Positions 23,460 to 34,616 are shown, numbered from the stretch's first letter. The stretch is 64,000 bases of DNA from Amanita rubescens (GCA_015039365.1 WION01000055.1:62001-126000), one strand, 5' to 3'. The notes: generated by a model not told the origin, from the sequence alone. Numbers and translations: made by a program.

Positions 23460-25261
23460 GACTCACACGCACTTACGCCTACTGAACGAAATTGGCAAAC
23501 CTACGACCGAGAGCTCTTTGCTATAATTTACGCCCTTGACGAATGGAAATACCTACTGCTTGGAGCAGAACACACACTCACTATACACTGCGATCACAAA
23601 AACTTAACCTATTACCGCGCACCACAACATCTCACAGCTAGACAAGCAAGATGGTGGAATAATCTTTCAAGATATAATTACCAACTAATTCACATACCCG
23701 GAGCAAAATTAACTCAAGCGGACGCCTTATCCTGCCAACCTGATCATACCAATGGAGAAGAAGACGATGAAACAGTCACGATGCTCCCTGACTCACTATT
23801 CATTCAAGTCATCGCCGAAGATCTCCGAGATCAAGTAAAGAACGCAACTCAAACCGATGAGTTCGCTGAAACCATTAGAAGATGCTTAAAGGAGAAAGGA
23901 ACAGCGCCCCTCCGCACAGCAATCACCGATTGGACCGAAGACAATGGAATCATCCTATTCAAAAATAAGGCATATGTACCAATGGACTCCGATCTTCGCC
24001 GATCTATTATTAAAGAATACCATGAAGCACCGAGCGCAGGACACCCTGGATTCTTCAAAACACTTAGCCTACTAAGAGAACACTATTGGTGGCCTAGAAT
24101 GACAACACTTGTCAAAAGTTTTATCAACGGATGTCTTACCTGTCAACAGATGAAACCTAATACACACCCCACCGCCACACCCCTAATGCCAATTAAATCC
24201 CATGCACACCGACCATTTCAACAAATCACCATGGATTTCATCACCGATCTACCACCTAGTGATGGTTTTGATTCTATCTTTGTCGTGGTCGACCAAGGAC
24301 TTTCAAAGGGAGTAATTCTATGTCCCTGTAATAAAACTATTACATCAGCCGAAACCGCCGACCTCTACATCAAAGAAGTTTTCAAGAACTTCGGATTACC
24401 AGACATCATGATATCTGACAGAGGACCGCAGTTCGCAGCAAAAGTCTTCAAAGGGATAACCAGCGCACTTCAGATCAAACACAAAATGAGCACCGCCTTT
24501 CACCCTCAAACAGATGGACAAATGGAACGCTATAACGCCGTACTTGAAGTATACCTCCGCATATTCTGCACTTACGAACCAGACAAATGGAACAAGATAC
24601 TTCCTATCACGCAATTTGCTCATAATTCTAGAACGCATGAAGAACTGAAACAATCACCGTTCTATCTCATGTATGGATTAACCCTGTGGCACTACCCCAG
24701 GTTACAGAACAATCAGCTACCCCTGTAGCAGATGAACGCATCAGACTCCTGATCAAAGCAAGAGAAGAAGCTCTGGCAGCACACGACCTTGCACGCCTCA
24801 AAATGGCTCAACGAACGATGAAACACTCTAAACCGTTCAAAGAAGGAGAAAAGGTCTGGCTAGATTCAAAGAACCTACACATTCCTTATCAATCACGTAA
24901 ACTTGCACCTAAACGGGAAGGACCCTTCAAGATAAAGAAAGTCTTAGGACCTGTCACCTATCAATTAGACTTACCAAAACAATGGAAGATACACAGCGTA
25001 TTCCACGCATGTCTACTATCACCATTCAAAGAAACAGAATTCCATGGACCTAACAACACACGTCCACCACCCGATCTGATAGAAGGATCAGAAGAATACG
25101 AAATAGAAGCTATTCTCGCACACCGAAAGATCGGACGTCAATTACAGTTTCTCGTCAAATGGAAAGGCTATGATACAAGCGAAAACACTTGGGAACCCCA
25201 AAGGAACTTGTCAAACGCCGAGGATATCCTTGATGAATATAAGAAACGTAGGAAACTCTGA
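23460..25261 (+). pseudogene. Gypsy pol remnant: RNase H, integrase, chromodomain
   Basis: The frame opens in RNase H at LTPTERNWQTYDRELFAII, with WKYLLLGAEHTLTIHCDHKN and ARWWNNLSRYNYQLIHIPG. Integrase follows: an HHCC-like finger in HEAPSAGHPGFFKTLSLLRE and CLTCQQMK; then the core with MDFITDLPP (Asp), ISDRGPQF (Asp) and the MSTAFHPQTDGQMERYN region (Glu). After YLMYG a one-base deletion near 24679 shifts the frame. Reading resumes with NPVALPQVTEQSATP and EGEKVWLDSKNLHI. A GPFKIKKVLGPVTYQLDLP block and C-terminal chromodomain (EYEIEAILAHRKIGRQLQ, FLVKWKGYDTSENTWEP) end in KKRRKL. The chromodomain places it in the chromoviruses, whose integration is guided to marked chromatin. It is non-functional as read. 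Confidence 0.92.
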
Positions 25262-26983
25262 ATGAGCAAAGATTACACCTACAACACCCAGAAACTACCT
25301 ATGAATCATGTAAACAACAAGAACCTCACCCACGATCTCGCCAACAACGACGAAAGCACCATCACCGGAACCGCCGATATACTCAGTCTTTACCCAGACA
25401 ACGACGACAACACCACCACCACCGTCGAATCCCCCAATACATCCAATAATCCGGATGCTAGCGGAAGGACAACGATCGCCGAACCCAATAGGCCACGCCT
25501 CATTCCTTATCACAGCGCTTCAGATTCTGACAAAGAGAATTGACCTGATGATTCACCCAGAACAAGCAGAGCTACGAGTCCTCACGATACCACAGAAGAT
25601 CAGGATAACAGAGGACATAATGAAGATACAAGGAGAGCTAGGAAAATACTTGATAACATGCGAAAGATATATCACAACCCCGACTCTTTTGCCGAATTCG
25701 ACAAAGAACCAATTGGCAATCTTCGCGACAGAGGCGATGATAACGATCCAACTAGCCTTAGCAGTCGCCGAATCGTGGCAGACATCACTCCCTCTGAACC
25801 TCAGACGATCTTTACGACATTTGCAGACTATAACAGCTCAGCTCTCATGCGAAAGACTATTGACGATATTAAGAGACTTTCCGGCCTGCCAATCAATTCT
25901 CAGGAACTGGAACGACTTACCAGACTCTGGCGCATTCTTTCAGACGCAAGACTTGCCAAGGCAATCATCGTCAATGCTCGAGAACGATACAACTATCACT
26001 GCGCAGATCTTATAGAAATCTGGACCAACCTAGATCGCATGGAATGGTACACCAAACTCTCTCATGGATGCACCATCCACCAATTTGGAATCGACCTCTT
26101 ACGCCGAATCCTCACCGCTGACGTAGAACGCTTCTACGAACAAGCCATCTTAGACGTCAGGAATGAAATACACCCTCCATTCATCCTTAATGACGACCCT
26201 AACGATCTCGTCGCCATCCATCACAGCTCTGACCCTCATAGGATCGCACCAGACGCACAGCACATCTTGGAACTTACGAACCGAACCGAAATAGGAGCAA
26301 TCGCCTTAGCAGATCTAGCAGATCGAATCAAGGAGATCGCCGAATCCTCTAGACGGACTACCGCATGGACAGAAGATCTGTTTACCAAAGGAGCTAAACC
26401 GCAGCAACTCTCTCACAACGCCTATGAAGAAGTTGCCCACGTCATGATGGAATTAGATCTCCATCAGAATCTTATACCTTCCACGCCCGTCACTCAGACT
26501 GCTGAAAGATTTAAGAACCTCGGACGCTCGCTCATTCCCCAGCACAACCTTTATCGATTATGGAAGGGAACGCAGAACAGACCCAACAAACCCCAACCGC
26601 CTTCAACATCGGCGCCTTCGACGGTCGAGAACGCCTCGCCCGCATCCACCAGGAAATCTCGGATTTCCTCCACTACCAGTCCCACGTCCGGCTTTTCGCC
26701 GCCACATCCCTACCACCAACAGTCCCTCGTCCCAACGACGAATCCAAGGAGCGCATCATCAAGCTCCTCAAAGAAGAGAACCGACGCCTCAAGGTTCTCC
26801 ACAAACTCCTCAACTCGCTTGAGGCCAACAACGAAGAACTCGTCCAAACGTACACAGACACACCCACCGACTGGAATGCAGGAGGATGGAACCAAGACGA
26901 ATGACTTCGCCGTCTTCGTCGACAACTCAGCTGGCTATCATCCTTACGACGATGAAGACGCCCGCCACAACCTCGACACTTAG
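25262..26983 (+). pseudogene. Third open frame behind gypsy pol (no known domain)
   Basis: An ATG follows the pol stop directly (CTC TGA ATG) and lies in the same frame as pol. The frame runs 573 codons to 26983, broken only by one TGA at 25541-25543; the longest uninterrupted part is 25658-26983 (441 codons). The first about 130 residues are Asn/Asp/Thr-rich and look disordered. The middle is mostly helical and tryptophan-containing (RLTRLWRILSDARLAKAIIV, IWTNLDRMEWYTKL, FGIDLLRRILTADVERFY). The tail is Ser/Thr/Pro/Arg-rich. I see no signal peptide, membrane span or Cys pattern, so it does not look like an envelope protein although it occupies that position. The family is not recognised. It sits between the chromodomain and the 3' LTR and would be part of the element's transcript. 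Confidence 0.65.
26560..26904 (+). CDS. Overlapping coiled-coil open frame inside the third gypsy frame
   Basis: The 114-codon frame is out of phase with the larger frame it overlaps. It reads MEGNAEQTQQTPTAFNIGAF, then RLARIHQEISDFLHY and a heptad-like segment (ERIIKLLKEENRRLKVLHKL, LNSLEANNEELVQTY), ending WNAGGWNQDE. Its composition is more protein-like than the overlapping Ser/Thr/Arg-rich tail in the main frame. Either it is a separate product, or a frameshift moved the genuine C-terminus of the third frame. It resembles the coiled-coil N-terminal part of some gypsy Gag proteins in style only; no homology is claimed. Confidence 0.45.
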   Translation: MEGNAEQTQQTPTAFNIGAFDGRERLARIHQEISDFLHYQSHVRLFAATSLPPTVPRPNDESKERIIKLLKEENRRLKVLHKLLNSLEANNEELVQTYTDTPTDWNAGGWNQDE

Positions 26984-27032
26984 AGGATACCCGTATATTG
27001 TTGTTGCGGTCAACAACGTAGAGGAGAGCTAG

Positions 27033-27550
27033 TGTTACAAACACGGTACGGACTCCTACATTATGATTACATGACACGTCGGACATGCTTACTTTTTCGT
27101 ATATGCCTACCCCTTCGTCACATCCCCATTATGTTCATCAAATGGACTACCTCGTTCCCTTATCAATCCCCATTCCGTTTACCCTATGCCCAACCCCTTG
27201 TTCATACGCGTACCATCCCCTATGCTCCCTGTTTTACCTATACTTGCTATCACCTTTGTTCTACTTACGATACGGCTGTGCTCCTGTACATGTATATAAA
27301 CCGATGTACTGTAAAGTCGAACCTTAAGTTCGACTTAGTTTGTCTTTGTCAATATCACATCTCATCTCGCCTAAAGAACGTCGTTTCTACTCCGTTCATT
27401 ATCGCTCTCAAGTATAAGACTTCTTCTAGTCGTCTTATTACTTAGCTTATTCGTTCACCTATTGTTTGACTTGTCCGTTGGACTTAGTCTACTTTGTCAA
27501 GCGCTCTTAGCGTGGACACATTGTAGGTGGAGATTGACGTGATCATAACA
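27033..27550 (+). repeat. 3' LTR of the gypsy element
   Basis: It starts TGTTACAAACACGGTACGG after a purine-rich tract and ends GATCATAACA, giving the usual TG...CA borders with short inverted ends TGTTA/TAACA. It aligns along its length with the solo LTR at 29415-29866 read on the other strand (shared ACACGGTACGGACTCC near the start and GACTTAGnCT near the end). A TATAAA (CATGTATATAAACCG near 27290) and the following GTCGAACC...AAGTTCGACTTAG are shared and likely mark the U3/R promoter part. The base after the border enters a hAT gene, so GATAT is the likely 5-bp target copy. Confidence 0.85.
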
Positions 27551-28176
27551 GATATGGCCATGTAGGCCCGGTGATTAGGTTCCCGGGCCGCCTTCAAGTT
27601 TCTCACCCCCAAAGCCGCCGTGACCACCTCCTCTCCAAAACACTTGTTCGCATGTGCTTTCAAATTCGACGTGGACGTTGCATCAGCAGTGCCCATGTTC
27701 CTCTTGATTACGTGGCCATCCCTGGTGGTGCATTGCTTAGCTGCACACCGGAAGACCTGATAACGTTTTCGGTTTTCAATTTTGAACACAGGAGGCAGAT
27801 AAAAAATGTAGATGGGTGATTTATACATTTTGTAGAGCTTGTCTGTGGAGATACTGATCAATTGGTGTTCACAGAAAGCATTGTTAGCCTCACCAAGGGC
27901 TTCTTGGGAGTCTACAGACCCCTTCTCGACACTACCACCCTCAACGGCCCCATTATCGTTATCGGGATCGTCTGATAAGAGGTTGATAGTGTAGTTAGTG
28001 TCGTTGTTGTGATCATCTTCAGTTTGTGTGCTTGGGGTACCCGGCTGGGTAGTCGTCGGTGTGGAGATCTGAGACTGACTTAATGTCTCATATGCTGACT
28101 CCTGACGTTGACATCTATCCTGGGCCTCCTTCAACTTCTTAGTAAAGGCTTCGTTGCTCTCTTCCAGCCTTGATGT

Positions 28177-31088
28177 CACCTGATCAGCCCATCAAAACAT
28201 TCTAATTAGAGCTGGACATCACGCAAGTGTCCAGGCCTAGTTAGAGGCAGATATTGAGCTAATGGGCTGCATTGGATATTGTGCTCAATATGTTAACCCC
28301 GTTTGAGGTTCTAAGTCCATTTTCCCACACCTAGGCTCTATTGCCATTTCTGGAAGGAGGGGGAGAGTGTTTGTACATATTATGACATGGGAATGCAATC
28401 ACAAGTAGATAATTTCCTTACTTAGTAAGATATCCAGATTCCAAATAAGGTAACCAAATTGGAATAAGTAATAGTGGCAGCAAGTGCAAGGCCAAATTCC
28501 CACGCTTGTTTTCAGGGTCGAACTTCCTAAAAAGGAAATGCTTATGTAATTTCAGGGTCAATCAATTGTGTATCCTTGGTCAGTGGCTTTCTAAATGTGG
28601 TTGTATGACAGTGTTTGGTGCTGATTTCATTGAGATATCCACTGATTGATTTTCAGGGTCAAACTTCCTAAAAAGGAAATGATGACATAATCTCAATTGT
28701 GTAGCCTTGGTCAGTGGCTTTCTAAATGTGGTTGTATGACAATATTTGGTGATGATTTCATTGAGATATTCACCAATTGTTTTTCAGGGTCAAATTTCTA
28801 AAAAAGGAAATTGATAATGTAATGTGCACTTTAGGATCCAGTGGCGCATAATAGCACACTTTGGACTTGCCATTTTGGGACATATCTGCTCACTGTTGGT
28901 CATGATGAGCAGAAAGAAATCACAATATCTCCCTTAATACTGAATGTTTTTGTGGCGCATTTTTTGGAACATATTCCTTATATGTATATGCACCTATCCA
29001 CTATGTTAGAATGTAAAAAATGCAAGTGGTTTCTGTCAGAATGCAACATGTCTTGCTCACTGTTGTCAACAGTGAGGAGCAACAAATGACAATATCTCCA
29101 TCAATACTGGTTATTTCTGTGGCGCTTTTTTTGGGATGTCCCCATTAGGGATATAGGAAGGTATTTGGCATGTCAGAATACAAATAGTATGTACCAATCA
29201 TGTCACATATGAAATTGGTGTGCTCACTGTCTGCCATGATGAGCAGCTGTATCTCCACCAAAACAAGATCTCCCTGTGGCGCTTTTTTTGATTTGCAATC
29301 ACATATAACAAAGATAAACATTGGGAGGGTCTCAACAGAGGATCCTCAGGCAAGATCAAGTGGAATGTCCCATTCTTCCTGACATGTCAAGTTGTCAGCC
29401 ACAGTTTCTGTATCTGTTACGAACTCGTTAATCTCAACCTAAGTTGCAACGGCAACTCTAGTTACGATTACAAGTCTAAGTCAAACGTTGATGAGATACA
29501 AGTTCAATACTAAGTCAAGTCGTTGACTTAGGATCTGAGGACGATTGTGGTTGACGAGTTAAGAGTAAGGTTATATTGCCAGACGACAATAAACAGCTAA
29601 GTCGAACTTAGGGTTCGACTCTAGAATACATGCGGTACTTATACTAGCAAGTACAATGAGACGTACTAATTAATGAATAATGGTGAGTATGAAAGTAAAT
29701 ATAAGGATGGCGTCATATGTGGAACAAGGGATGGTATAAGTAAAGAAACGAGCTTGTCCGTATGAATTGAGCATAAGGGAGACGACAAGTAAGGTAGGCA
29801 TAAAGAAATAAACATGTCTGACGTATCATGTAAGCATAATGTGGGAGTCCGTACCGTGTTGTAACAGTATCATGTTCAGACTTTTATCATGAAACTTAAA
29901 ATTACACATTAATCAGCAGGGAACTGTGCTTCCAGACACCCTGAATGACACTCTGTTATCATAGGAAATCAAGATCTAAAAAGGTGCCACAGAAAGATCT
30001 TGTTTTGGTGGAGATATGGCTGCTCATCGTGGCAGACAATGAGCACACCAATTTCATTTTGGCATGATTGGTGCATAGAATTTGCATTCTAACATGCCAA
30101 CTACCTTCCTATATCCCTAATGGGGACATCCCAAAAAAAGCGCCACAGAAATAACCAGTATTGATGGAGATATTGTCATTTATTGCTCCTCACTGTTGAC
30201 AACAGTGAGCAAGACATGTTGCATTCTGACAGAAACCACTTGCATTTTTTACATTCTAACATGGTGGATAGGTGCATATACATATAAGGAATATGTTCCA
30301 AAAAATGCGCCACAAAAACATTCAGTATTAAGGGAGATATTGTGATTTCTTTCTGCTCATCATGACCAACAGTGAGCAGATATGTCCCAAAATGGCAAGT
30401 CCAAAGTGTGCTATTATGCGCCACTGGATCCTAAAGTGCACATTACATTATCAATTTCCTTTTTTAGAAATTTGACCCTGAAAAACAATTGGTGAATATC
30501 TCAATGAAATCATCACCAAATATTGTCATACAACCACATTTAGAAAGCCACTGACCAAGGCTACACAATTGAGATTATGTCATCATTTCCTTTTTAGGAA
30601 GTTTGACCCTGAAAATCAATCAGTGGATATCTCAATGAAATCAGCACCAAACACTGTCATACAACCACATTTAGAAAGCCACTGACCAAGGATACACAAT
30701 TGATTGACCCTGAAATTACATAAGCATTTCCTTTTTAGGAAGTTCGACCCTGAAAACAAGCGTGGGAATTTGGCCTTGCACTTGCTGCCACTATTACTTA
30801 TTCCAATTTGGTTACCTTATTTGGAATCTGGATATCTTACTAAGTAAGGAAATTATCTACTTGTGATTGCATTCCCATGTCATAATATGTACAAACACTC
30901 TCCCCCTCCTTCCAGAAATGGCAATAGAGCCTAGGTGTGGGAAAATGGACTTAGAACCTCAAACGGGGTTAACATATTGAGCACAATATCCAATGCAGCC
31001 CATTAGCTCAATATCTGCCTCTAACTAGGCCTGGACACTTGCGTGATGTCCAGCTCTAATTAGAATGTTTTGATGGGCTGATCAGGTG
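28177..31088. mobile_element. Long inverted-repeat element, copy A (8-bp TSD CTTGATGT)
   Basis: The ends are CACCTGATCAGCCCATC and its reverse complement, and a perfect 8-bp duplication CTTGATGT flanks it (28169-28176 and 31089-31096). The two arms exceed 1 kb and are nearly identical. A small open frame inside each (28841-29089 plus and 30176-30424 minus) gives the same 82 residues. The middle holds a short unique core plus a solo LTR. No transposase is present. Arms contain three spaced copies of TTTTCAGGGTCAAACTTCC followed by TAAAAAGGAAAT, which itself folds. An 8-bp duplication fits hAT, P or KDZ-type transposases acting in trans. It is inserted in the N-terminal exon of the BED hAT gene. 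A transcript across it would fold into a long hairpin. Confidence 0.9.
29415..29866 (-). repeat. Solo gypsy LTR within inverted-repeat element A
   Basis: The plus-strand borders are TGTTACGAACTC and GTGTTGTAACA, flanked by a perfect 5-bp duplication GTATC (29410-29414 and 29867-29871). It is 452 bp and related to the 3' LTR at 27033-27550 in opposite orientation. LTR-LTR recombination is the known origin of solo LTRs. It is the youngest layer in the nest, since it sits inside the inverted-repeat element. Confidence 0.9.
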
Positions 31089-31431
31089 CTTGATGTTGCC
31101 TTTCGCTTGCGAGCATCCTTGCCTGTGTCCATTGTGATTAAGGATGTATAAATTTTCAATGTATACTATTATTATGGACAAATACCTGAGATACTCTCAG
31201 GGGTATGAAGGGTGAATAGATATAGAGAGGGGTTGTTAGGGGTTGGCAAACCTCAACCCCTACCCTTACCCTCCACAAAACCCCTGGAAAACCCCTAGGG
31301 CCTGTACGGAAACTGTGGGTTGATGCCGCACGAGATGAAACCTTGAGATTTGATCTCGGTTGCGACCTCGAAACCGAATTTCGGAATAGTGGTCACACCC
31401 TGTCACATACTAGATTAGATAACATGTTTCA

Positions 31432-32798
31432 TTGAGTGAACACGTCGCAATGGTCAACTTACGTTCCGCTGGTGCCAATGCCGCGCAAAAGCAACGCCAA
31501 AGGCGCCAAAAGGCTGCTTTTCTCCATGCTGTCTTTGCGGCTACCACTGTTGTTTGTCACTACACATCGTGCATCTCCCCTACTCCACAACACACTTCAG
31601 TACTGACAGGTCAAGCATGGGTCACAGAGCTCTTATGTGGACACCCAGCTCGCTTTTACAACATGTTTGGCATGCACAAATCCGTTTTTCGCCAGCTATG
31701 CAGGGAACTGATCATCTTTACCGGATTGGGACCAACACGACACGTTTTGGGTGAAGAACAACTTGCTATCTTTCTCCGGATGGCACGCTCAGGTGCAAGC
31801 AATCGAGAGATGCAAGAAAGATTTCAACGGAGTGGGGATACCATTTCAAAGTAAGTGTCAGTATTTCTTACAGCCTGAAAACATCTCATTTTTCGTGTAG
31901 AGCCTTTCATCATGTTTTGAGTTATCTTACGTCGCCTTCATTCTACAACTGCTATATTAAACTCCCTCCCGAAAACACAACACCACCTGAAATCCGCACC
32001 AACAAGAAACTTTTCCCATTCTTCCAAAATTGTCTTGGCGCCATCGACGGTTCCCACATAGATGCACACATTGATTCATTGCAAGCTGCAGCATACCAAA
32101 ACCAGAAGGGATGATTATCAACAAATATTCTCGCTGCATGTACCTTTGACCTCCGCTTCTGCTATCTCCTCGTTGGCTGGGAAGGAAGTGCCACTGACAG
32201 CCGCATTTTCAAAGATGCACGAGAGCATGGACTTGCTATACCTCCAGGGAAGTTTTATCTGGCAGATGCAGGTTTCCCGAGCTGTGATGCTTTGTTGGTA
32301 CCCTACCGAGGGGTCCGATACCATTTGAAAGAGTGGGGGCATGCACCTGAGAAGTACGTCACAATCTTTTCTACTCAGATGATATCAGAATTGACAAACT
32401 ACTATAGGCCGCGCGATTACAAAGAATTATACAACCTCCGACACTCACAAGCTCGGAATGCGGTTGAACGCATTTTCGGCATGGTGAAACGCCGCTATCC
32501 ATTGATGACAAGTATCCCTGAGTACAGCATACGCATCCAATCCCAGATCATTCTTGCAATCTGTGTTCTTCATAACTTCATTCGTGTACATGACCCTGAT
32601 GATCTTGATCTAGAGAGCCTTCATGACTGGGATGAGGAGTTGAATCGCAGGCCTTGTCGTTACGGGCCTGAGAGTTATGGACATCATGTTTCACAAGCAG
32701 AAAGTGATCGGGCCACTTCATTTCGTGACGAAATTGCCAAAGCTATGTGGCAGCAGTACCAAGATCATTTACAGTCTACTACAATTCCTTCGACATAG
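31432..32798 (+). pseudogene. PIF/Harbinger-type DDE transposase with one nonsense codon
   Basis: Exon 1 is 31432-31850 and exon 2 starts at 31901 (GTAAGT...GTAG, 50 bp). Exon 1 has the helical N-terminal part with RFYNMFGMHKSVFRQLCREL and EEQLAIFLRMARSGASNREM QERF-type residues. The DDE_Tnp_4 catalytic motifs follow: NCLGAIDGSHI (Asp), FYLADAGFPSCDALLVPYRG (Asp), and QARNAVERIFGMVKRRYPLM (Glu). Then HNFIRVHDPDD and an acidic C-terminus. An in-frame TGA at 32112-32114 stands where the family has a Trp codon (NQKG-stop-LSTNILAAC), so the change is a single G to A. All else is open. A GGGCCTGTACGG string at 31292 resembles a Harbinger terminus; no matching right end was found. Start codon could be this or a nearby ATG. 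Confidence 0.88.
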
Positions 32799-32922
32799 CT
32801 TTTTCGACCTCTTCTTGTATGTAAAGAGTACGTAGATGCTTTGTAGGTATAACTTGAAATGTGTCTCCAATGTCACGATGCTCACGAAAGAGTCGGAATG
32901 CACCTGAAGTGCCCAATATATG

Positions 32923-32980
32923 AGCCTTATAATACTGGGCGCAGACGACCGTCCCCCAGTAATATAAGGCTTATGTTTTT
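32923..32980. repeat. Imperfect hairpin downstream of the Harbinger gene
   Basis: AGCCTTATAATACTGGG and CCCAGTAATATAAGGCTTAT face each other around a short GC-rich loop (CGCAGACGACCGTCC). It lies about 125 bp past the stop. It could be a stem-loop or transposon-end structure; no target duplication is seen. Confidence 0.5.
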
Positions 32981-34111
32981 CAATTCTCTGTGACTGCCAA
33001 TAAATATGTCCCTTAATACCCCCCTAAGGCAACTTAAAATAATATCCAATTACCCCAATTATGTAATGATTGACATTGCATAAGCATTCCCACACTCTTT
33101 ATGTCCCACTGGGCCACTTCAAGTTACCCCCCACCCATGCTACTTGACATAGAGACCCCCAAAACGCCAGAGGGTGTACAAATAGAGCATACAACTAAAT
33201 TCAATATGGCTGTTGATGATCGGCAATTCCCGTGATTTTCCCACGCTTGCTTTCTTCGATGCTCGCCATATATCTTGTTGTTGACACTGTTCTTTCCTCT
33301 CGTTTCCTCTTAAATCTTACCTAATGGATGGGAACACCAATGAGATGCATCATCATTCATGAAGCAGGTGAGCACAGGGAACATTCACAATTTGTGCTGG
33401 TTAGATAATCATTAGAGCCGTTGTCTTCCTGGTTTTCCCACGTGCTATTCCTTTGCTCGTCAACATCACTCTTGCCACCTGCACTGCACTACAACCATTA
33501 TACCCATCAGAAAGAAAATCACCAAGAGTCGTGTGGAAGCCGATCTGATTGGTTATGGCATCACTGATCCTCAGCAAATTTACTACTAGAGGTCACCATG
33601 CTCATCCGTCATCTCACAATCATTCGACCCAAACTTCTTTCACTTCAAGTAACTGATAACGTCGCACAATGTGTCTAATTGGGAGTCAGGGCATAGAGCA
33701 ACAGCGAATGCGGCAGGACAACAAGTTATACTTCCCACGGCCTACAAATTCGTCGTCTACAGTCTATCTCATCACATACATTTCTCGGCAGGCATTAATT
33801 ACTATGTATTGGAATATTCATTTGGAAGTACTAAATGCAGTGTTGAACTACGTAATAGATCTATGAAGGGACCAACAGAGATATGTTGAATATCTGGGAC
33901 GAGTTTCTAAGTTCAAATATGGAAATGTTCAAATTCTAAATTAAGTAAAAATGAGAAAAACGCATTCAGAACGTTGATAGTACTACGAAATAGGTAAGAA
34001 GTCAGAATAGTAAACACGATTGGATTCTGGCAGTTAGGGGAATGTCAGTGAAGCCTAAGTGGGTCAAAAGCATAACGGAGCAAGTCGTAACTTGTGCAGT
34101 GGCTCAGCTAT
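32981..34111. other. Non-coding stretch
   Basis: No gene family, repeat or terminus is recognised in about 1.1 kb. Two short overlapping plus-strand frames at 33669-33889 lack any protein-like pattern. Confidence 0.5.
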
Positions 34112-34616
34112 TTAGTTACCCTCTTCATAGTTATCATCATTTGAATCGTCGTTGAAATCGGGCTCAACGGGAATGGTGCTTGCACTGTTTGCTGTGCGTC
34201 GTTTGCGAGTCTTGCGCTGGGAGGGGCCCGGTTCTGGTTGATCATTTTCAGATTCAGCATTGTCGTTGTCGGATGGACACTTTCTCTTCCGAGTCTTGCC
34301 TTTGTCTGAACGAGGGCATCGCAGTGTTGGGGCTGGAATGTCGCCAGCTTCTATGTGTTTGTTTCGTTCCTGATCAAGTTGTTTAAGTTCCGCCGCAGTC
34401 AGGGTCTTCCAATAGATTGCCCCAGTTTCCCATTTGCGGAGAAGAGTATCGAGATCGCCCAGAGTATGCGAATCAAGACTAAAGGGGATATCTTGAGGCC
34501 ACCCTTCAACTTTGACAGAATAGCGCTTAACGACATTGCGCCAGAAGTGCTTCCACTCCATGCGCGCCTCGGGATTCTTCATTATTTTACCTGTGAAGAT
34601 ATGAAACACTGTCATG
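34112..34616 (-). pseudogene. C-terminal piece of a basidiomycete hypothetical protein
   Basis: The frame includes MEWKHFWRNVVKRYSVKVEG and WPQDIPFSLDSHTLGDLDTL, then WKTLTAAELKQLDQ and a basic/acidic low-complexity tail with two RKRK-type nuclear-signal-like clusters. I recall the NVVxRYxVxxxGWP block at the C-terminus of repeated hypothetical proteins of Agaricomycetes; the function is unknown. The block is preceded by an acceptor-like TTCACAG and then by the border of inverted-repeat element B at 34617. The N-terminal part of what is probably the same gene is on the other side of that element. Confidence 0.6.

Larger units (their letters stand above)
23460..27550 (+). mobile_element. 3' half of a Ty3/gypsy chromovirus with 3' LTR
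   Basis: In order: partial RNase H, integrase and chromodomain of pol, a downstream third open frame, a purine-rich tract (GAGGAGAGCTAG), and a 518-bp LTR ending where a BED-finger hAT gene is cut. The 5' LTR, gag, protease and reverse transcriptase are absent here. A gypsy 5' half of matching extent lies at 37483-39581, but the two are not shown to be one copy. Pol carries a one-base deletion and the third frame carries an internal TGA, so this copy is dead. Confidence 0.88.
27551..31132 (-). pseudogene. BED-finger hAT transposase gene, split and truncated
   Basis: The start codon is at 31132-31130. The first exon reads MDTGKDARKRKATS and is then interrupted at 31088 by the inverted-repeat element. 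Reading resumes at 28176 in phase (SRLEESNEAFTKKLKEAQ). A coiled coil, a Thr/Asp-rich linker and the block SPIYIFYLPPVFKIENRKRY follow, then a BED-like finger: RCAAKQCTTRDGHVIKR with STSNLKAHANKC. The frame reaches RNLKAAREPNHRAYMAIS and is cut at 27550 by the gypsy LTR. The catalytic core is missing from the window. Probable transposon terminus: CCCCTGGAAAACCCCTA ending at 31291, with TG/GGGTA-rich subterminal DNA, similar to the non-autonomous element at 61263. N-terminal finger and position support hAT; catalytic identity cannot be checked. Confidence 0.75.

Noticed and set aside
25455..26015. A 186-codon plus-strand frame overlapping the third gypsy frame
   Set aside because: It is out of phase with the longer frame and looks like a shadow; the 25262-26983 frame explains the region better.
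25262..26983. Third gypsy frame as an envelope glycoprotein
   Set aside because: There is no signal peptide, transmembrane helix, furin-like site or cysteine pattern.
28841..30424. Identical 82-residue frames in both arms of inverted-repeat element A as a real protein
   Set aside because: The sequence is just the arm read on opposite strands; copies B and C do not keep the frame well, so identity reflects the palindrome, not selection on a protein.
31292..31310. Left Harbinger terminus GGGCCTGTACGG
   Set aside because: It resembles family ends, but no inverted partner was found to the right of 32798, so element borders were not annotated.
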